Below, one piece after another: positions 1 through 8,296 of a stretch of 64,000 nucleotides of DNA; position 1 is the first letter of the stretch; every line of letters begins with the position of its first letter. The position numbers and the translations under genes were made by a program. The stretch is from JAJRAN01 sp963827135 (lineage in GTDB: Archaea; Thermoplasmatota; Thermoplasmata; Methanomassiliicoccales; UBA472). The DNA lies in the NCBI GenBank assembly GCA_963827135.1, contig CAWGZX010000004.1:62001-126000 (forward strand), written 5' to 3'. The notes under the pieces are model-generated. The model was given only the letters and a program-made list of their open reading frames with translations. It made no database searches and was not told the origin of the DNA.

Positions 1-1
1 A

Positions 2-613
2 TGCTACTTCGGCGACGGCGCCACCTCCGAAGGCGACTTCCACGAAGGGCTGAACTTCGCCGGGACCATGCGAACCCCGGTCGTGTTCCTCTGCCAGAAC
101 AACCAGTACGCCATTTCCGTGCCGAGGAAGCTGCAGACCGCCTCCCCCACCCTGGCCCAGAAGGCATGCGCCTACGGCTTCAAGGGCATACTGGTGGACG
201 GGAACGACGTGCTCGCGCTCTACGCCGCCGCCAAGGAGGCCGTGGACCGTGCCCGAAAAGGGGAGGGCCCGACCCTGATCGAGTCCTTCACCTACCGCAT
301 CGGCGACCACACCACCTCGGACGATGCCACCCGCTACCGCCTGGCTGAGGAGACCGCCTATTGGACGGCCAGGGACCCTATCGACCGCTTCCGCACCTAC
401 CTCGTGCGCAAGGGACTATGGGACGAGAGCAAGGACAAGGCATGGCTGGAGGAGGCGTCCCGCCTGGTCGAGGAGGAGGTGAGGAAGGCCGAGGGCCACG
501 CCCCGCCCAAGGTCGACGACGCCTTCCTCCACACCTACGCCCAGATGCCCGAGGACCTGAAGGAGCAGCTGGAGTTCATGCGCGGCGACCTCCCGTCCAG
601 GAAGGAGGGATGA
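2..613 (+). CDS. pdhA: 2-oxoacid dehydrogenase E1 component, alpha subunit (5' end outside window)
   Basis: Carboxy-terminal two thirds of the E1 alpha subunit of a thiamine-diphosphate 2-oxoacid dehydrogenase complex, which decarboxylates pyruvate or branched-chain 2-oxoacids and reductively acylates E2. The frame is open from the first bases and starts inside the ThDP/Mg motif (GDGATSEGDFHE), followed by the family blocks QNNQYAISVP and YRIGDHTTSDDATRYR. It stops at 611-613, only 2 bp before the E1 beta start, so the subunits are co-transcribed. Substrate preference (pyruvate or branched-chain) cannot be told from this fragment; Thermoplasma homologues act on branched-chain 2-oxoacids. The true start lies upstream of the window. 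Confidence 0.93.
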   Translation, partial: CYFGDGATSEGDFHEGLNFAGTMRTPVVFLCQNNQYAISVPRKLQTASPTLAQKACAYGFKGILVDGNDVLALYAAAKEAVDRARKGEGPTLIESFTYRIGDHTTSDDATRYRLAEETAYWTARDPIDRFRTYLVRKGLWDESKDKAWLEEASRLVEEEVRKAEGHAPPKVDDAFLHTYAQMPEDLKEQLEFMRGDLPSRKEG

Positions 614-615
614 GC

Positions 616-1593
616 ATGGCGGTGATGAATATGGTCCAGTCCATAAACCTCGCCCTCAGGGAGGAGATGGACCGCGATCAGAGCGTGGTCTGCCTGGGCG
701 AGGACGTGGGCGTCGACGGCGGCGTGTTCCGCGTCACCGAAGGCCTGTTCGAGAGATTCGGCAAGGAGAGGGTGATCGACACGCCTCTGGCCGAGTCAGG
801 GATCGTCGGCACCGCCATCGGCATGGCCATGGGCGGCCTGCGCCCGGTGGCCGAGATCCAGTTCATGGGATTCATCTATCCCGCATATCAGCAGCTGGTC
901 TCGCATGCGGCGAGGATGCGCAACCGGACCAGGGGCAGTATTTCTTTACCGATCGTGATCCGGACGCCCTACGGCGCCGGGGTGAAGGCCCTAGAGCACC
1001 ACTCCGAGAGCACGGAGGCGGTCTTCTGCCACGTCCCCGGGCTGAAGGTGGTCGCGCCCTCCACGCCGCTTGAGGCCAAGGGGCTGCTGGCATCCTCCAT
1101 ACGCGATCCGGACCCGGTGCTGTTCTTGGAGCCCACCCGCTCCTACCGCTCGCTCAAGGAGGAGGTGCCGGAGGGCGAGTACCTCATCCCCTTGGGAAAG
1201 GCGCGAAAGGTGCGCGAGGGCAAGGACGTCACCATCGTGGGATGGGGGGCGATGATGCCCATCATCCAGAAGGCGGTGGACTCGCTGGAGAAGGAGGGCA
1301 TCGGACCGGATGTGCTGGACATGAGGACGCTGTCGCCCATGGACCACGCCTCGATCATCGAGTCGGTCAAGCGCACCGGGCGCTGCGTGGTGGTGCACGA
1401 GGCGCCGCGCAACTGCGGCCTGGGCGCGGAGATATCCGCCCGGATCATGGAGAAGGCTCTGCTCTCATTGCAAGCTCCAGTGGAGCGGGTGACGGCGCCG
1501 GACATCACCATCCCCTTGCCCAAGGGCGAGCATTATTATTACATAAGCCCTGAGAGAGTGGTGAATGGCGTGAAGAGGGCGATGAGCTTCTGA
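616..1593 (+). CDS. pdhB: 2-oxoacid dehydrogenase E1 component, beta subunit
   Basis: Beta subunit of the heterotetrameric E1 component, about 325 residues, the usual length. Recognisable blocks are the N-terminal LGEDVGVDGGVFRVT, the central GLRPVAEIQFMGF, and the C-terminal transketolase-like DMRTLSPMD and HEAPRNCGLGAEI. An in-frame ATG at 610 overlaps the E1 alpha stop, but ATG 616 has a GGAGG at 604-608 at a proper distance and is preferred. It lies between E1 alpha (2 bp) and E2 (9 bp), so the three genes form one transcript. No E3 (dihydrolipoamide dehydrogenase) is seen downstream; it may lie upstream of the window. Confidence 0.95.
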   Translation: MAVMNMVQSINLALREEMDRDQSVVCLGEDVGVDGGVFRVTEGLFERFGKERVIDTPLAESGIVGTAIGMAMGGLRPVAEIQFMGFIYPAYQQLVSHAARMRNRTRGSISLPIVIRTPYGAGVKALEHHSESTEAVFCHVPGLKVVAPSTPLEAKGLLASSIRDPDPVLFLEPTRSYRSLKEEVPEGEYLIPLGKARKVREGKDVTIVGWGAMMPIIQKAVDSLEKEGIGPDVLDMRTLSPMDHASIIESVKRTGRCVVVHEAPRNCGLGAEISARIMEKALLSLQAPVERVTAPDITIPLPKGEHYYYISPERVVNGVKRAMSF

Positions 1594-1602
1594 GGTGTTG
1601 AC

Positions 1603-2856
1603 ATGCCGACCGATTTCCGATTCCCTGACCTTGGAGAGGGCGTGACCGAGGGCGAGATCAAGAAGTGGCTGGTCAAGGAAGGCGACCAGGTGAAGCAGGA
1701 CCAGCCCATAGCCGAGGTGGAGACCGACAAGGCCGTGGTGGAGATGCCCTCGCCCGTAGGCGGCAAGTTGCTCCGCGTGTACCATGGAGAGGGCGACACG
1801 GTGAAGGTGGGTGAGATCCTGGCCACCATCGGTGGCGAGGGCGAGGAGGCGCCCAAGGGCGCTCCCAAGCCGGCAGATGAGGTGGCGCGGAAGCCGTCGG
1901 TCTCGGTGGTGGGGGAGCTGCCTGACGAGGAGATCATGGTGAGCTCGAGACCGCAGCCGGCGGTGGCGGTTGCCACCACCGAGGTCCAGGCCACGCCCGC
2001 GGTCAGGAAGCTGGCCAAGGACCTGGGCGTGGACATAGCCTCGGTCAAGGGCACCGGTCCTTCCGGAAGGGTGACGGAGGAGGACGTTCGCGCCTCCACC
2101 AAGCCCAAGGAGCCATCCCGCCCGAAGAAGCAGGCGAAGTTCGACCTCTATGGCTACATCGACCGCGAGCAGGTCAAAGGCATCCGCAGGTCGACGGCCA
2201 AGAAGATGATGGAGTCGACGCTGAAGACGGCCATGGTCACCATGATGGATGACGCGGACGTCACCGAGCTTGTGTCTTTGCGCGAGCGCTTGAAGGCCGT
2301 GGCCATGGAGGAGCGCAAGGTCAAGCTGACCTACATGCCCTTCATCATCAAGGCCGTTGTCATGGCGCTCAAGAACAATCCTTACCTAAACTCGAGCCTG
2401 GAGGAGGAGAGCGGCGAGATCATCCTCAAGAAGTACTACAACATCGGAGTGGCCGTGGCCACCGAGGACGGCCTGATGGTACCGGTGGTCAAGGTCGCGG
2501 ACCAGAAGGAGATAATGGACATCGCCATGGAGCTCGAGGAGCTCGCCAAGAAGGCGGCGGAGCGCAAGATCGACCTGGGCGACCTCAAAGGGGGGACGTT
2601 CACCATCACCAACTATGGCTCTTTGGGGGGGACCTATGGCAACCCCATCATCAACTACCCCGAATCGGCGATCCTAGGGGTGGGGCGGATACGCGAGATG
2701 CCTTGGGTGAAGGGCGGCCAGGTGGTGCCAAGGAAGGTCATGCCCCTTTCCCTCACGTGGGACCACCGCATCATGGACGGGGCGCAGGCCGCCAAGTTCA
2801 TGGGCGAGCTGCTGCGTTACCTGGAGAACCCCGAGCTCGTGCTGGCGATGCATTGA
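1603..2856 (+). CDS. pdhC: 2-oxoacid dehydrogenase E2 component (dihydrolipoamide acyltransferase)
   Basis: Core acyltransferase of the complex, 417 residues with one lipoyl domain. Domains in order: lipoyl domain at about 1-80 with the lipoylated lysine in ETDKAVVEMPSP; a linker; the peripheral-subunit-binding domain at about 127-165 (ATPAVRKLAKDLGV...GRVTEEDV); and the catalytic domain from about 185 ending in the active-site motif DHRIMDG. It is the last gene of the rightward E1-E2 operon and converges on the lipoate ligase genes. That placement fits, since this protein's lipoyl lysine is the expected substrate of LplA/LplB. Confidence 0.95.
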   Translation: MPTDFRFPDLGEGVTEGEIKKWLVKEGDQVKQDQPIAEVETDKAVVEMPSPVGGKLLRVYHGEGDTVKVGEILATIGGEGEEAPKGAPKPADEVARKPSVSVVGELPDEEIMVSSRPQPAVAVATTEVQATPAVRKLAKDLGVDIASVKGTGPSGRVTEEDVRASTKPKEPSRPKKQAKFDLYGYIDREQVKGIRRSTAKKMMESTLKTAMVTMMDDADVTELVSLRERLKAVAMEERKVKLTYMPFIIKAVVMALKNNPYLNSSLEEESGEIILKKYYNIGVAVATEDGLMVPVVKVADQKEIMDIAMELEELAKKAAERKIDLGDLKGGTFTITNYGSLGGTYGNPIINYPESAILGVGRIREMPWVKGGQVVPRKVMPLSLTWDHRIMDGAQAAKFMGELLRYLENPELVLAMH

Positions 2857-2857
2857 A

Positions 2858-3604
2858 TCAGCGAGAGAAGTTCCATTCCTGAGAGGAGTAGCGCTGCTCG
2901 GCCAGGGCGCGGGCGCGTACCAGCTCGTCGTCCCGCCAGCTGCCCTCCTCCCAGGTCCTGCCCTTGAGGAAGGCGGTCTTCATGGCCTTCATGATATCCT
3001 CCTTCGGGGCGTGGGAGACCTCCCGCATCGAGGTCACGCGGTCCTCCGGCCGTCTGGCCTCTTTTCCCTCCAGCTTCTCCGGCGCCACCCTGAGCAGCTT
3101 GAACATGCGCTTGCGATCGACGTTCAGCAGCAACGTCCCATGTTGCAGGAAGACGTTGGCCCTCCTCGTCTGGGCGCTGCCCGATATCTTCTTGCCGTCC
3201 ACGAGCACGTCGTTCACCGGCGAGAAGTTGGCCTTGACCCCGACCAGGTCGAGCGCGTCCACGATCCGCCCGCACACCTCCCGATACGCTGCGCCTATGT
3301 CCAGGGGCATTAGGTCCTCAGTGCAGATGATGCTGTAGGTGATCTCTCCCGCCTCGTCATGGTAGACGGCGCCGCCACCGGTACGGCGGCGGACCACCTC
3401 CACCCCCAAGCGGACGCAGTTGCGGTAGTCGACCTCGACCTTGAGGCTCTGGAAGCAGCCGATGCTCACGGCGCTCGGCCTCCAGCCATAGAGACGGATG
3501 GTCGGGGGGCTGGTGCCCTTGGTCACACCCTCGGAGACGGCCTCGTCTATGCCCATGTTCATTGCCGCGCTCCAGTGCTCGAAATCGACGAACCTCCACC
3601 TCAT
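2858..3604 (-). CDS. lplA: Lipoate-protein ligase A, catalytic domain
   Basis: Attaches lipoate to the lipoyl domain of E2 and other acceptors. The biotin/lipoate ligase fold is shown by RLYGWRPSAVSIGCFQ, the RRRTGGGAVYHDEAGEITYS block and the KISGSAQTRR motif with its conserved lysine. At about 248 residues it lacks the C-terminal accessory domain of bacterial LplA; the separate gene just upstream supplies it, as in Thermoplasma. ATG 3604 overlaps the TGA of that gene (ATGA), implying translational coupling. A longer start at 3619 is possible but would overlap further. Ends 1 bp from the convergent E2 gene. Confidence 0.93.
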   Translation of the reverse strand: MRWRFVDFEHWSAAMNMGIDEAVSEGVTKGTSPPTIRLYGWRPSAVSIGCFQSLKVEVDYRNCVRLGVEVVRRRTGGGAVYHDEAGEITYSIICTEDLMPLDIGAAYREVCGRIVDALDLVGVKANFSPVNDVLVDGKKISGSAQTRRANVFLQHGTLLLNVDRKRMFKLLRVAPEKLEGKEARRPEDRVTSMREVSHAPKEDIMKAMKTAFLKGRTWEEGSWRDDELVRARALAEQRYSSQEWNFSR

Positions 3605-3885
3605 CCCTTGGCCTCCCAAAGCGCCGAGACTAGCTCGGCCGCGTCAGCACCGATAATCTGGATTGAACCCTCTTCTAGTTTGCTCTGCAGGAATCGGGCC
3701 GCGCTCTGTTCCTGGTCCATGCTCGAGCATTGGGCCAGGAGCCGTTCTATCTCCTCCATGGCCTCCTCAGGATGGATGAACAGGTCCCCATCCAGCATAA
3801 CCTCGACATCAACCGGGGATCGCGACAGGGTCAGCCTGAACAGCTTCCCGCCCTTGACCTTGCGGACTACGACCTTCTTCGGCAT
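3601..3885 (-). CDS. lplB: Lipoate-protein ligase accessory subunit (LplB-type)
   Basis: A 94-residue protein equivalent to the C-terminal accessory domain of bacterial LplA, encoded separately as in Thermoplasma acidophilum, where LplA needs LplB for activity (established for that species). Visible features are the basic start (MPKKVVVRKVKGGKLFRL) and a strand-helix pattern ending in GADAAELVSALWEAKG. It overlaps lplA by 4 bp, so the two subunits are very probably made in equal amounts. The assignment rests on length, position and sequence feel rather than a catalytic motif. Confidence 0.82.
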   Translation of the reverse strand: MPKKVVVRKVKGGKLFRLTLSRSPVDVEVMLDGDLFIHPEEAMEEIERLLAQCSSMDQEQSAARFLQSKLEEGSIQIIGADAAELVSALWEAKG

Positions 3886-3906
3886 TCCAGTAGGCTGGCG
3901 GCCAGC

Positions 3907-4200
3907 TCAGCCGTCGGCCCACTTGGTCAGCTTCTCCGCGTCCACGCGCGAGCCGCATATGGCCTTCTTGGTGTTCTCGTTATAGAACGCGGGCACGCCC
4001 AGGTCGCCGCCGCAGGCCGCAGATATCACATCGCCGTACTTGCGCATCAGCTGCGCATTCTTGTCGTCGTGCCAGACCTCCAGCTTATCCAATGATTTGC
4101 CCGATTGGGCCTCCCATTGGTCTATCACCGGGTGCAGCTTCTTGCAGTGCGGGCACTCCCTTCCATAGAACCAGATCAGTCTCTTACCATCCTCAGCCAT
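3907..4200 (-). CDS. Glutaredoxin/thioredoxin-like protein (CPHC active site)
   Basis: Small thiol redox protein of about 97 residues with a thioredoxin fold. The active-site motif CPHC is at residues 16-19 after the first strand (RLIWFYGRE), and the cis-proline loop is LGVPAFYN. It lies 7 bp downstream of the ferredoxin:thioredoxin-reductase-like gene, so the natural reading is that this is the electron acceptor of that enzyme. ATG 4200 is chosen; an upstream in-frame start at 4245 would run into the neighbouring gene. Confidence 0.85.
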   Translation of the reverse strand: MAEDGKRLIWFYGRECPHCKKLHPVIDQWEAQSGKSLDKLEVWHDDKNAQLMRKYGDVISAACGGDLGVPAFYNENTKKAICGSRVDAEKLTKWADG

Positions 4201-4207
4201 TTCTCGT

Positions 4208-4783
4208 TCACCTCTTGACGAACAGCCCGCACCAGCACTCGCCATAATCCTTCCAGGTCTGCTGAGCGAGGAAGTTGCATGGGCAGATCAGCTTCATGTC
4301 CTTATCCGGGTCTCCGGTAGGAACCCGGCAAGGGCAGTACTTCAGTCCTTTGTTATTCATGTTCTCGAGAACGCCTATGGAGAGCTGCTTGACGCTCTCT
4401 CGGTCCTCCCAGACCTTTATCTTGTTGTTGCGGGAGGCGAACTCGTCCCACGCCGCCAACACGTCCTCCTTGGTGGCGATGGAGTAGTCGACCTTGTCGA
4501 AGGAGCTGGCAGCCTCAGAACGGTCGCCAGGTGAGTATTTGACCTTAGAGCCGCAGCTCGAGCATTGCAGGAGCGGCTTGGCACCAAGGTGCAGGTCGCC
4601 GCAAGCCTGGCATACCCAGATGCTCTTCTCCTTGATCCCCTCGAGCAACCTCACCGCCTCATTGCGGTCGCACATTACGAAGGCGTTTCGCATCCCGCAG
4701 GTCGGACAGTACTCCGGGGGCTTGATCCCGAAATGGATGTCGTTGCAGACATGGCAGCGCCAGAATCGCCTCTGGGTGTTCAT
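4208..4783 (-). CDS. Ferredoxin:thioredoxin reductase-like protein with two N-terminal rubredoxin-like domains
   Basis: The C-terminal half is a ferredoxin:thioredoxin reductase catalytic (beta) domain, with the CPC (150-152), CPC (167-169) and CWC (183-185) cysteines that hold the 4Fe-4S cluster and the redox-active disulfide. In front are two rubredoxin-like knuckles: C10/C13/C26/C29 and C58/C61/C74/C77. A fused rubredoxin arrangement suggests electrons enter through the rubredoxin sites rather than only from a separate ferredoxin. About 191 residues from ATG 4783; the upstream in-frame ATG at 4846 adds residues unlike the family. The neighbouring glutaredoxin-like gene is the likely substrate. 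Confidence 0.88.
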   Translation of the reverse strand: MNTQRRFWRCHVCNDIHFGIKPPEYCPTCGMRNAFVMCDRNEAVRLLEGIKEKSIWVCQACGDLHLGAKPLLQCSSCGSKVKYSPGDRSEAASSFDKVDYSIATKEDVLAAWDEFASRNNKIKVWEDRESVKQLSIGVLENMNNKGLKYCPCRVPTGDPDKDMKLICPCNFLAQQTWKDYGECWCGLFVKR

Positions 4784-4939
4784 CGTTTTCACTGCGGTGC
4801 TAACGATTCCTGCCTGATATAAAGGATTGGTTATTCTCCAGGGCACCTCTGGATGTTCTTACTCGATGGCTGGTGCCAATCCCACCGGCCGAGGAATAAT
4901 AAAATAGGCAAGTTCAGATTGCAGGGAGGAGGCAGGCAG

Positions 4940-5569
4940 ATGGACTACTACCTAGACCAATTGATCTATGCCGTAGCTCTGCTCTTCTTCATCTTCGATC
5001 CTTTCGCCAGCCTGCCTATCTTCATCTCCCTGACCAAGAGCATGGACGATGAGGAGAAGAGGAAGAGCGCCCGGAACGCCGTCCTGGTCTCGGGCGTCCT
5101 CTTCGTCATCTTCACTCTTCTGGGCACGGCCATATTGGACCTGTTCGGCATCAGCCTGGACGCCTTCCGCATCGCCGGTGGCCTCATCCTGCTGATGATG
5201 GCCATCGAGATCATCTTCTCCCTTAGCTTCAGCAAGGGCACTGACCAGAACAATGTGGCTTGGGTCATCATCGCCACGCCAATACTCACCGGGCCCGGGG
5301 TCATTTCCACTGCCATATTACTGGCGGCGAGCGTGGGCTGGTTCACCACCATCATCGCTGGGGTCATATCCTTGGCCGTGACCTGGGGGCTGTTGCGCAA
5401 TTCCATCTACATCGTGGACAGGGTCGGGAACAACACCATCGACATCTTCTCCAAGATCATCGGCATGCTGCTGGCGGCTCTAGCCGTGGAGTTCATGCTC
5501 CAGGGTGTCTACGATTGGTTCAATTTCCATCAGCTGGCATTGATCTCCTCATTAAGCTTCATCATCTGA
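4940..5569 (+). CDS. MarC/UPF0056 family integral membrane protein
   Basis: About 209 residues with six hydrophobic segments and the family signatures FFIFDPFASLPIFISLT near the N terminus and AGGLILLMMAIEI in the middle, followed by the second repeat ATPILTGPGVISTAI. The family is widespread and its transported substrate is not established. ATG 4940 directly follows a GGGAGGAGGC ribosome-binding region. The longer reading from 4853 adds a non-conserved, hydrophilic leader. Divergent from the FTR-like gene. Confidence 0.88.
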   Translation: MDYYLDQLIYAVALLFFIFDPFASLPIFISLTKSMDDEEKRKSARNAVLVSGVLFVIFTLLGTAILDLFGISLDAFRIAGGLILLMMAIEIIFSLSFSKGTDQNNVAWVIIATPILTGPGVISTAILLAASVGWFTTIIAGVISLAVTWGLLRNSIYIVDRVGNNTIDIFSKIIGMLLAALAVEFMLQGVYDWFNFHQLALISSLSFII

Positions 5570-5647
5570 TCGGAACGTTAGCCTGCGGGCAATGCGTTAA
5601 AAGAAGAAAATAATACCAGCACCTGCCTCCTTGCCTCAGGTCGTAAC

Positions 5648-5872
5648 ATGGTCGAGAAGGAAGAGTTCGTGGTCCAGATCAGGCAGAAGCTGAACATCTC
5701 CGAGAAAGCGGCGGAAGGTCTGTACGACCTGGGTATCAGGTCATCGGCCGACCTCAAAGGTAAGGACCCTGTCGCCCTCTACGAAGAGCTGCGAAACAAG
5801 CCAGGATGCTTTTGCGAGCCCTGCATGCTCAACCAGTTCAAAATCGCGGTCAAGATGGCGGAAAGGGTCTAG
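5648..5872 (+). CDS. Small helix-hairpin-helix protein (Cdd1/pathogenicity-locus-like)
   Basis: A 74-residue protein resembling the Cdd1-type helix-hairpin-helix family: GIRSSADLKGKDPVALYEEL followed by CEPCMLNQFKIAVKMAE. Helix-hairpin-helix folds bind DNA non-specifically, but no function is established for this family. Stand-alone gene between the MarC gene and a convergent methyltransferase. Two cysteines in a CFCEPC arrangement might bind metal, which is inference only. Confidence 0.7.
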   Translation: MVEKEEFVVQIRQKLNISEKAAEGLYDLGIRSSADLKGKDPVALYEELRNKPGCFCEPCMLNQFKIAVKMAERV

Positions 5873-5922
5873 GCATCCTTCGTGACCCTGCTGGAAGAGT
5901 TCAAGAGCTCTCCTTGGTTCTT

Positions 5923-6588
5923 TCAATAGATATAGGGCACAAGGCGGTACCTCACTCTGAGGCTATAGCCACGGTAGTCCGCCTGGGTACTCATTTTCCT
6001 CTCCTCCATATCTATGCGCACGAGCATGAGGAACATGGTGATGGCGAAGAGCAGCAGCGATACCGCGCTGAAGCCGATCATCATGACGCCGAAAACGTAG
6101 AGCGCCTCGCCCAGGTAGAGAGGGTGGCGGATGATCCGATAAGGGCCGCCTATGACCACGCCGCGGACGGTCGGAAGGACGGCGAAGCTGCGCTTGAGGT
6201 ATAGGAGGGAGGCGAGCGCCAGGACGGTGCCGATCAGCGCGATCGGGAACAAGCCCGGGACCGAATAGGGAATACCGAAGACCAGTCCCTGGTTGAGGAC
6301 GAGGAAGGGCATGACGAGGCTTACCGACGGCACCAGCACCTCGGACATGTAGGTCGGCTCCCGCGCCGGTCGCCTGACCCAGAGACTGTACGCCGCCAGC
6401 AAGTTCAAGGGAACGGAGAACAGGAGCTGCGCCCTTATCATCGGGTTCGCGACCAGGAAGGATTGGACCAAGGACACAAGTGCGAGGGCGATGAATGGCA
6501 GTGAGAGGGCCATGTCGACCGTCTTGTCGTCGATCAGGAACCATCTCGACCGCCGTACGCATGAATGTCCCCTGCCGACCAAACTCAT
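5923..6588 (-). CDS. Isoprenylcysteine carboxyl methyltransferase-like membrane protein
   Basis: Membrane protein of about 221 residues with five or six hydrophobic segments. The C-terminal part matches the ICMT/PEMT superfamily: GPYRIIRHPLYLGEAL, then a hydrophobic pair, then the acidic-basic tail VRIDMEERKM. These enzymes methylate lipids, amines or C-terminal cysteines using SAM; the substrate here is unknown. The start is uncertain: ATG 6588 gives a basic leader, while ATG 6513 starts right at the first membrane helix. Follows the DUF2085 gene on the same strand by 18 bp, likely co-transcribed. Confidence 0.78.
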   Translation of the reverse strand: MSLVGRGHSCVRRSRWFLIDDKTVDMALSLPFIALALVSLVQSFLVANPMIRAQLLFSVPLNLLAAYSLWVRRPAREPTYMSEVLVPSVSLVMPFLVLNQGLVFGIPYSVPGLFPIALIGTVLALASLLYLKRSFAVLPTVRGVVIGGPYRIIRHPLYLGEALYVFGVMMIGFSAVSLLLFAITMFLMLVRIDMEERKMSTQADYRGYSLRVRYRLVPYIY

Positions 6589-6606
6589 CGAGATTACGAT
6601 TCAAGG

Positions 6607-7290
6607 CTAATTGATAAACTCACCGGTGGCGTTGTGGAAGAACCAAAGCACCACGAGCATGACCGCCACCGCCACCACCGTCAAAGGGACGGTCACCTTG
6701 AGATGGTGCAGCCGGGGCTTCTCCTCGGTCAGGAGGTTGAATAGGACGAAGAACAGGGTCCCGGCCAATAGGACTAGGAACACTATCACCGCGGTCGAGA
6801 TGACGTAGTACCAAACGACTCCAAGGTCGGTGGTGACCGCGAAGTAGAGCAGAGCGAGCGAGGGCAGCAACAAGAGCAGGTCCTTCCACTCAAACGTCCT
6901 ACGTTCGACGTCCCCCTTGGCGACGTAGGACAGCACGGTCAGCATCATCACTCCCAGGGAGAGCCCGAACCCCAGCCCGGAGATAAGACGTATCTCGTTA
7001 GAGGTGTCCCTCAGTCCGATGTAGGAGGAGAGGCCATCGAAAGCGAACAGAGCGAAGCCGATCCCGGCCGCCACCAAAACTGGTACGTCAGGCAATCTGG
7101 CACGCTTCCACCTCTTCCTCACCAGATAGTAGGCTAGGACCAATCCGAACCCTAGCATGGTCCCCGTGTCCCTCGCGCATACAGGCAGCTGGTAGCCGCC
7201 AATGAAGAACGACCGCTCGGGGAGCTGGTGGCACAGGGCATATCCGACCTGCCAGAGCATCTCTGCCCACAGGTCTGCTGGATGGGACAT
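6607..7290 (-). CDS. DUF2085 family membrane protein
   Basis: Integral membrane protein of 227 residues. The family signature is at the N terminus: CHQLPERSFFIGGYQLPVC followed by ARDTG, with conserved cysteines and histidine probably facing the membrane surface. About six hydrophobic segments follow. Function is not established for DUF2085. It lies 42 bp downstream of a zinc-ribbon membrane protein gene and 18 bp upstream of the ICMT-like gene, all leftward. Confidence 0.85.
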   Translation of the reverse strand: MSHPADLWAEMLWQVGYALCHQLPERSFFIGGYQLPVCARDTGTMLGFGLVLAYYLVRKRWKRARLPDVPVLVAAGIGFALFAFDGLSSYIGLRDTSNEIRLISGLGFGLSLGVMMLTVLSYVAKGDVERRTFEWKDLLLLLPSLALLYFAVTTDLGVVWYYVISTAVIVFLVLLAGTLFFVLFNLLTEEKPRLHHLKVTVPLTVVAVAVMLVVLWFFHNATGEFIN

Positions 7291-7332
7291 CAGAAAGGGT
7301 ATAGAAGAAAAGGAGAAAAGGATTTGGCCTCC

Positions 7333-7686
7333 TCACCAGAAGGCGATGCTCATGGCCGCGATGATACCCCAGCATAGGATTGATAACAGGATCGCAGCCA
7401 GGCTGAGGTAGAGGCAGTTCTTGCCAACACGCCTCTTCTCCGGGTTGGGATCATTCATCCAGATAAGGAAGATGATGATCCCAATCAGCAGCGAGAGGAA
7501 GGAGAGGATATAGAAGACGTACTTCAACGCTCCCAACGGCTCATACTGCTGAGGCTGCCCATACGGCTGGGGACCTGGGGCAGGTCCAACATTCTGGTTC
7601 TGTGGTCTACCACAGTGAGGGCAGACGTTGTATTCTGCGGGTATCTGCCTCCCGCATCCCGTGCACATACGGGTGTTGTCGGTCAT
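7333..7686 (-). CDS. Zinc-ribbon protein with two membrane helices
   Basis: A 117-residue protein: a zinc ribbon at the N terminus (C8/C11 and C22/C25, CTGCGRQIP and CPHCGR), a Pro/Gln-rich linker, then two hydrophobic segments at about 52-73 and 88-112. Many archaeal genomes carry families with this plan, and no function is established. A shorter, related hydrophobic plan is seen in the gene at 19.9-20.2 kb, including the NDPN-K loop between the two helices. First gene of a probable leftward three-gene transcript. Confidence 0.75.
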   Translation of the reverse strand: MTDNTRMCTGCGRQIPAEYNVCPHCGRPQNQNVGPAPGPQPYGQPQQYEPLGALKYVFYILSFLSLLIGIIIFLIWMNDPNPEKRRVGKNCLYLSLAAILLSILCWGIIAAMSIAFW

Positions 7687-7922
7687 TTCTTTTATTCTCC
7701 TAGGTCTCCGGTCGGGCTTCGCCCACCAGAGTATGAGCGTAAAATAAATTCGCTAGTCTTAAAACTATGCCTGGGGAGATGTAGTGGAATCGTCCTGGAT
7801 AATGGAATTAGCTCGGATGAGGCGATATGGATGATAAAATGAGAAAGAACGGTCCCGATAACTAGAACCGATCATAGGCATCGGGACCTTCAGCGCTAAG
7901 CGGTTTCAATATCAGAAAGCCA

Positions 7923-8204
7923 TCATTTCTGGTCGTTTATCTTGATGATGTGATATCCGAACTGGGTCTTGACCGGTCCGATGACCTTGCCCTTCTCCCC
8001 CTCGAAGGCGGCCTTCTCGAATTCCGCCACCATCTGACCTTTGCCGAACCATCCCAGGGAACCCCCGGTCTTCCCCGAGGGGCACTTGGAGTGCTTCTTG
8101 GCAACGTCCTCGAACTTCTCACCCGCGGCGATGCGCGCCATGAGGTCCTTCGCCTCCTTCTCGGTCTTCACCAGTATGTGCGAACAGTTGACTTGCTTGG
8201 GCAT
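7923..8204 (-). CDS. Parvulin-type peptidyl-prolyl cis-trans isomerase
   Basis: A single-domain parvulin of 93 residues, lacking a signal peptide and so probably cytosolic. The fold is shown by VNCSHILVKTEKEAKDL, GGSLGWFGKGQMVAEFE and the C-terminal FGYHIIKI. It catalyses cis-trans isomerisation of prolyl bonds. ATG 8204 matches the family N terminus (MPKQVNCSHIL). The longer reading frame from 8297 overlaps the divergent hisD start and is not supported. Confidence 0.92.
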   Translation of the reverse strand: MPKQVNCSHILVKTEKEAKDLMARIAAGEKFEDVAKKHSKCPSGKTGGSLGWFGKGQMVAEFEKAAFEGEKGKVIGPVKTQFGYHIIKINDQK

Positions 8205-8296
8205 GAGGGGTGAAGGAGCGGGCTCATTGAAATAGGTTCTGACTCGCCAAGCCCGCAACCAGTAAGCATTTAGCATCGGTGGTCGATTTCCGAGCA

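Noticed and set aside
361..610. Upstream extension of the E1 beta frame (from 361)
   Set aside because: It overlaps the E1 alpha coding sequence in another frame and has the Arg/Gly/Pro-rich composition of a shadow frame.
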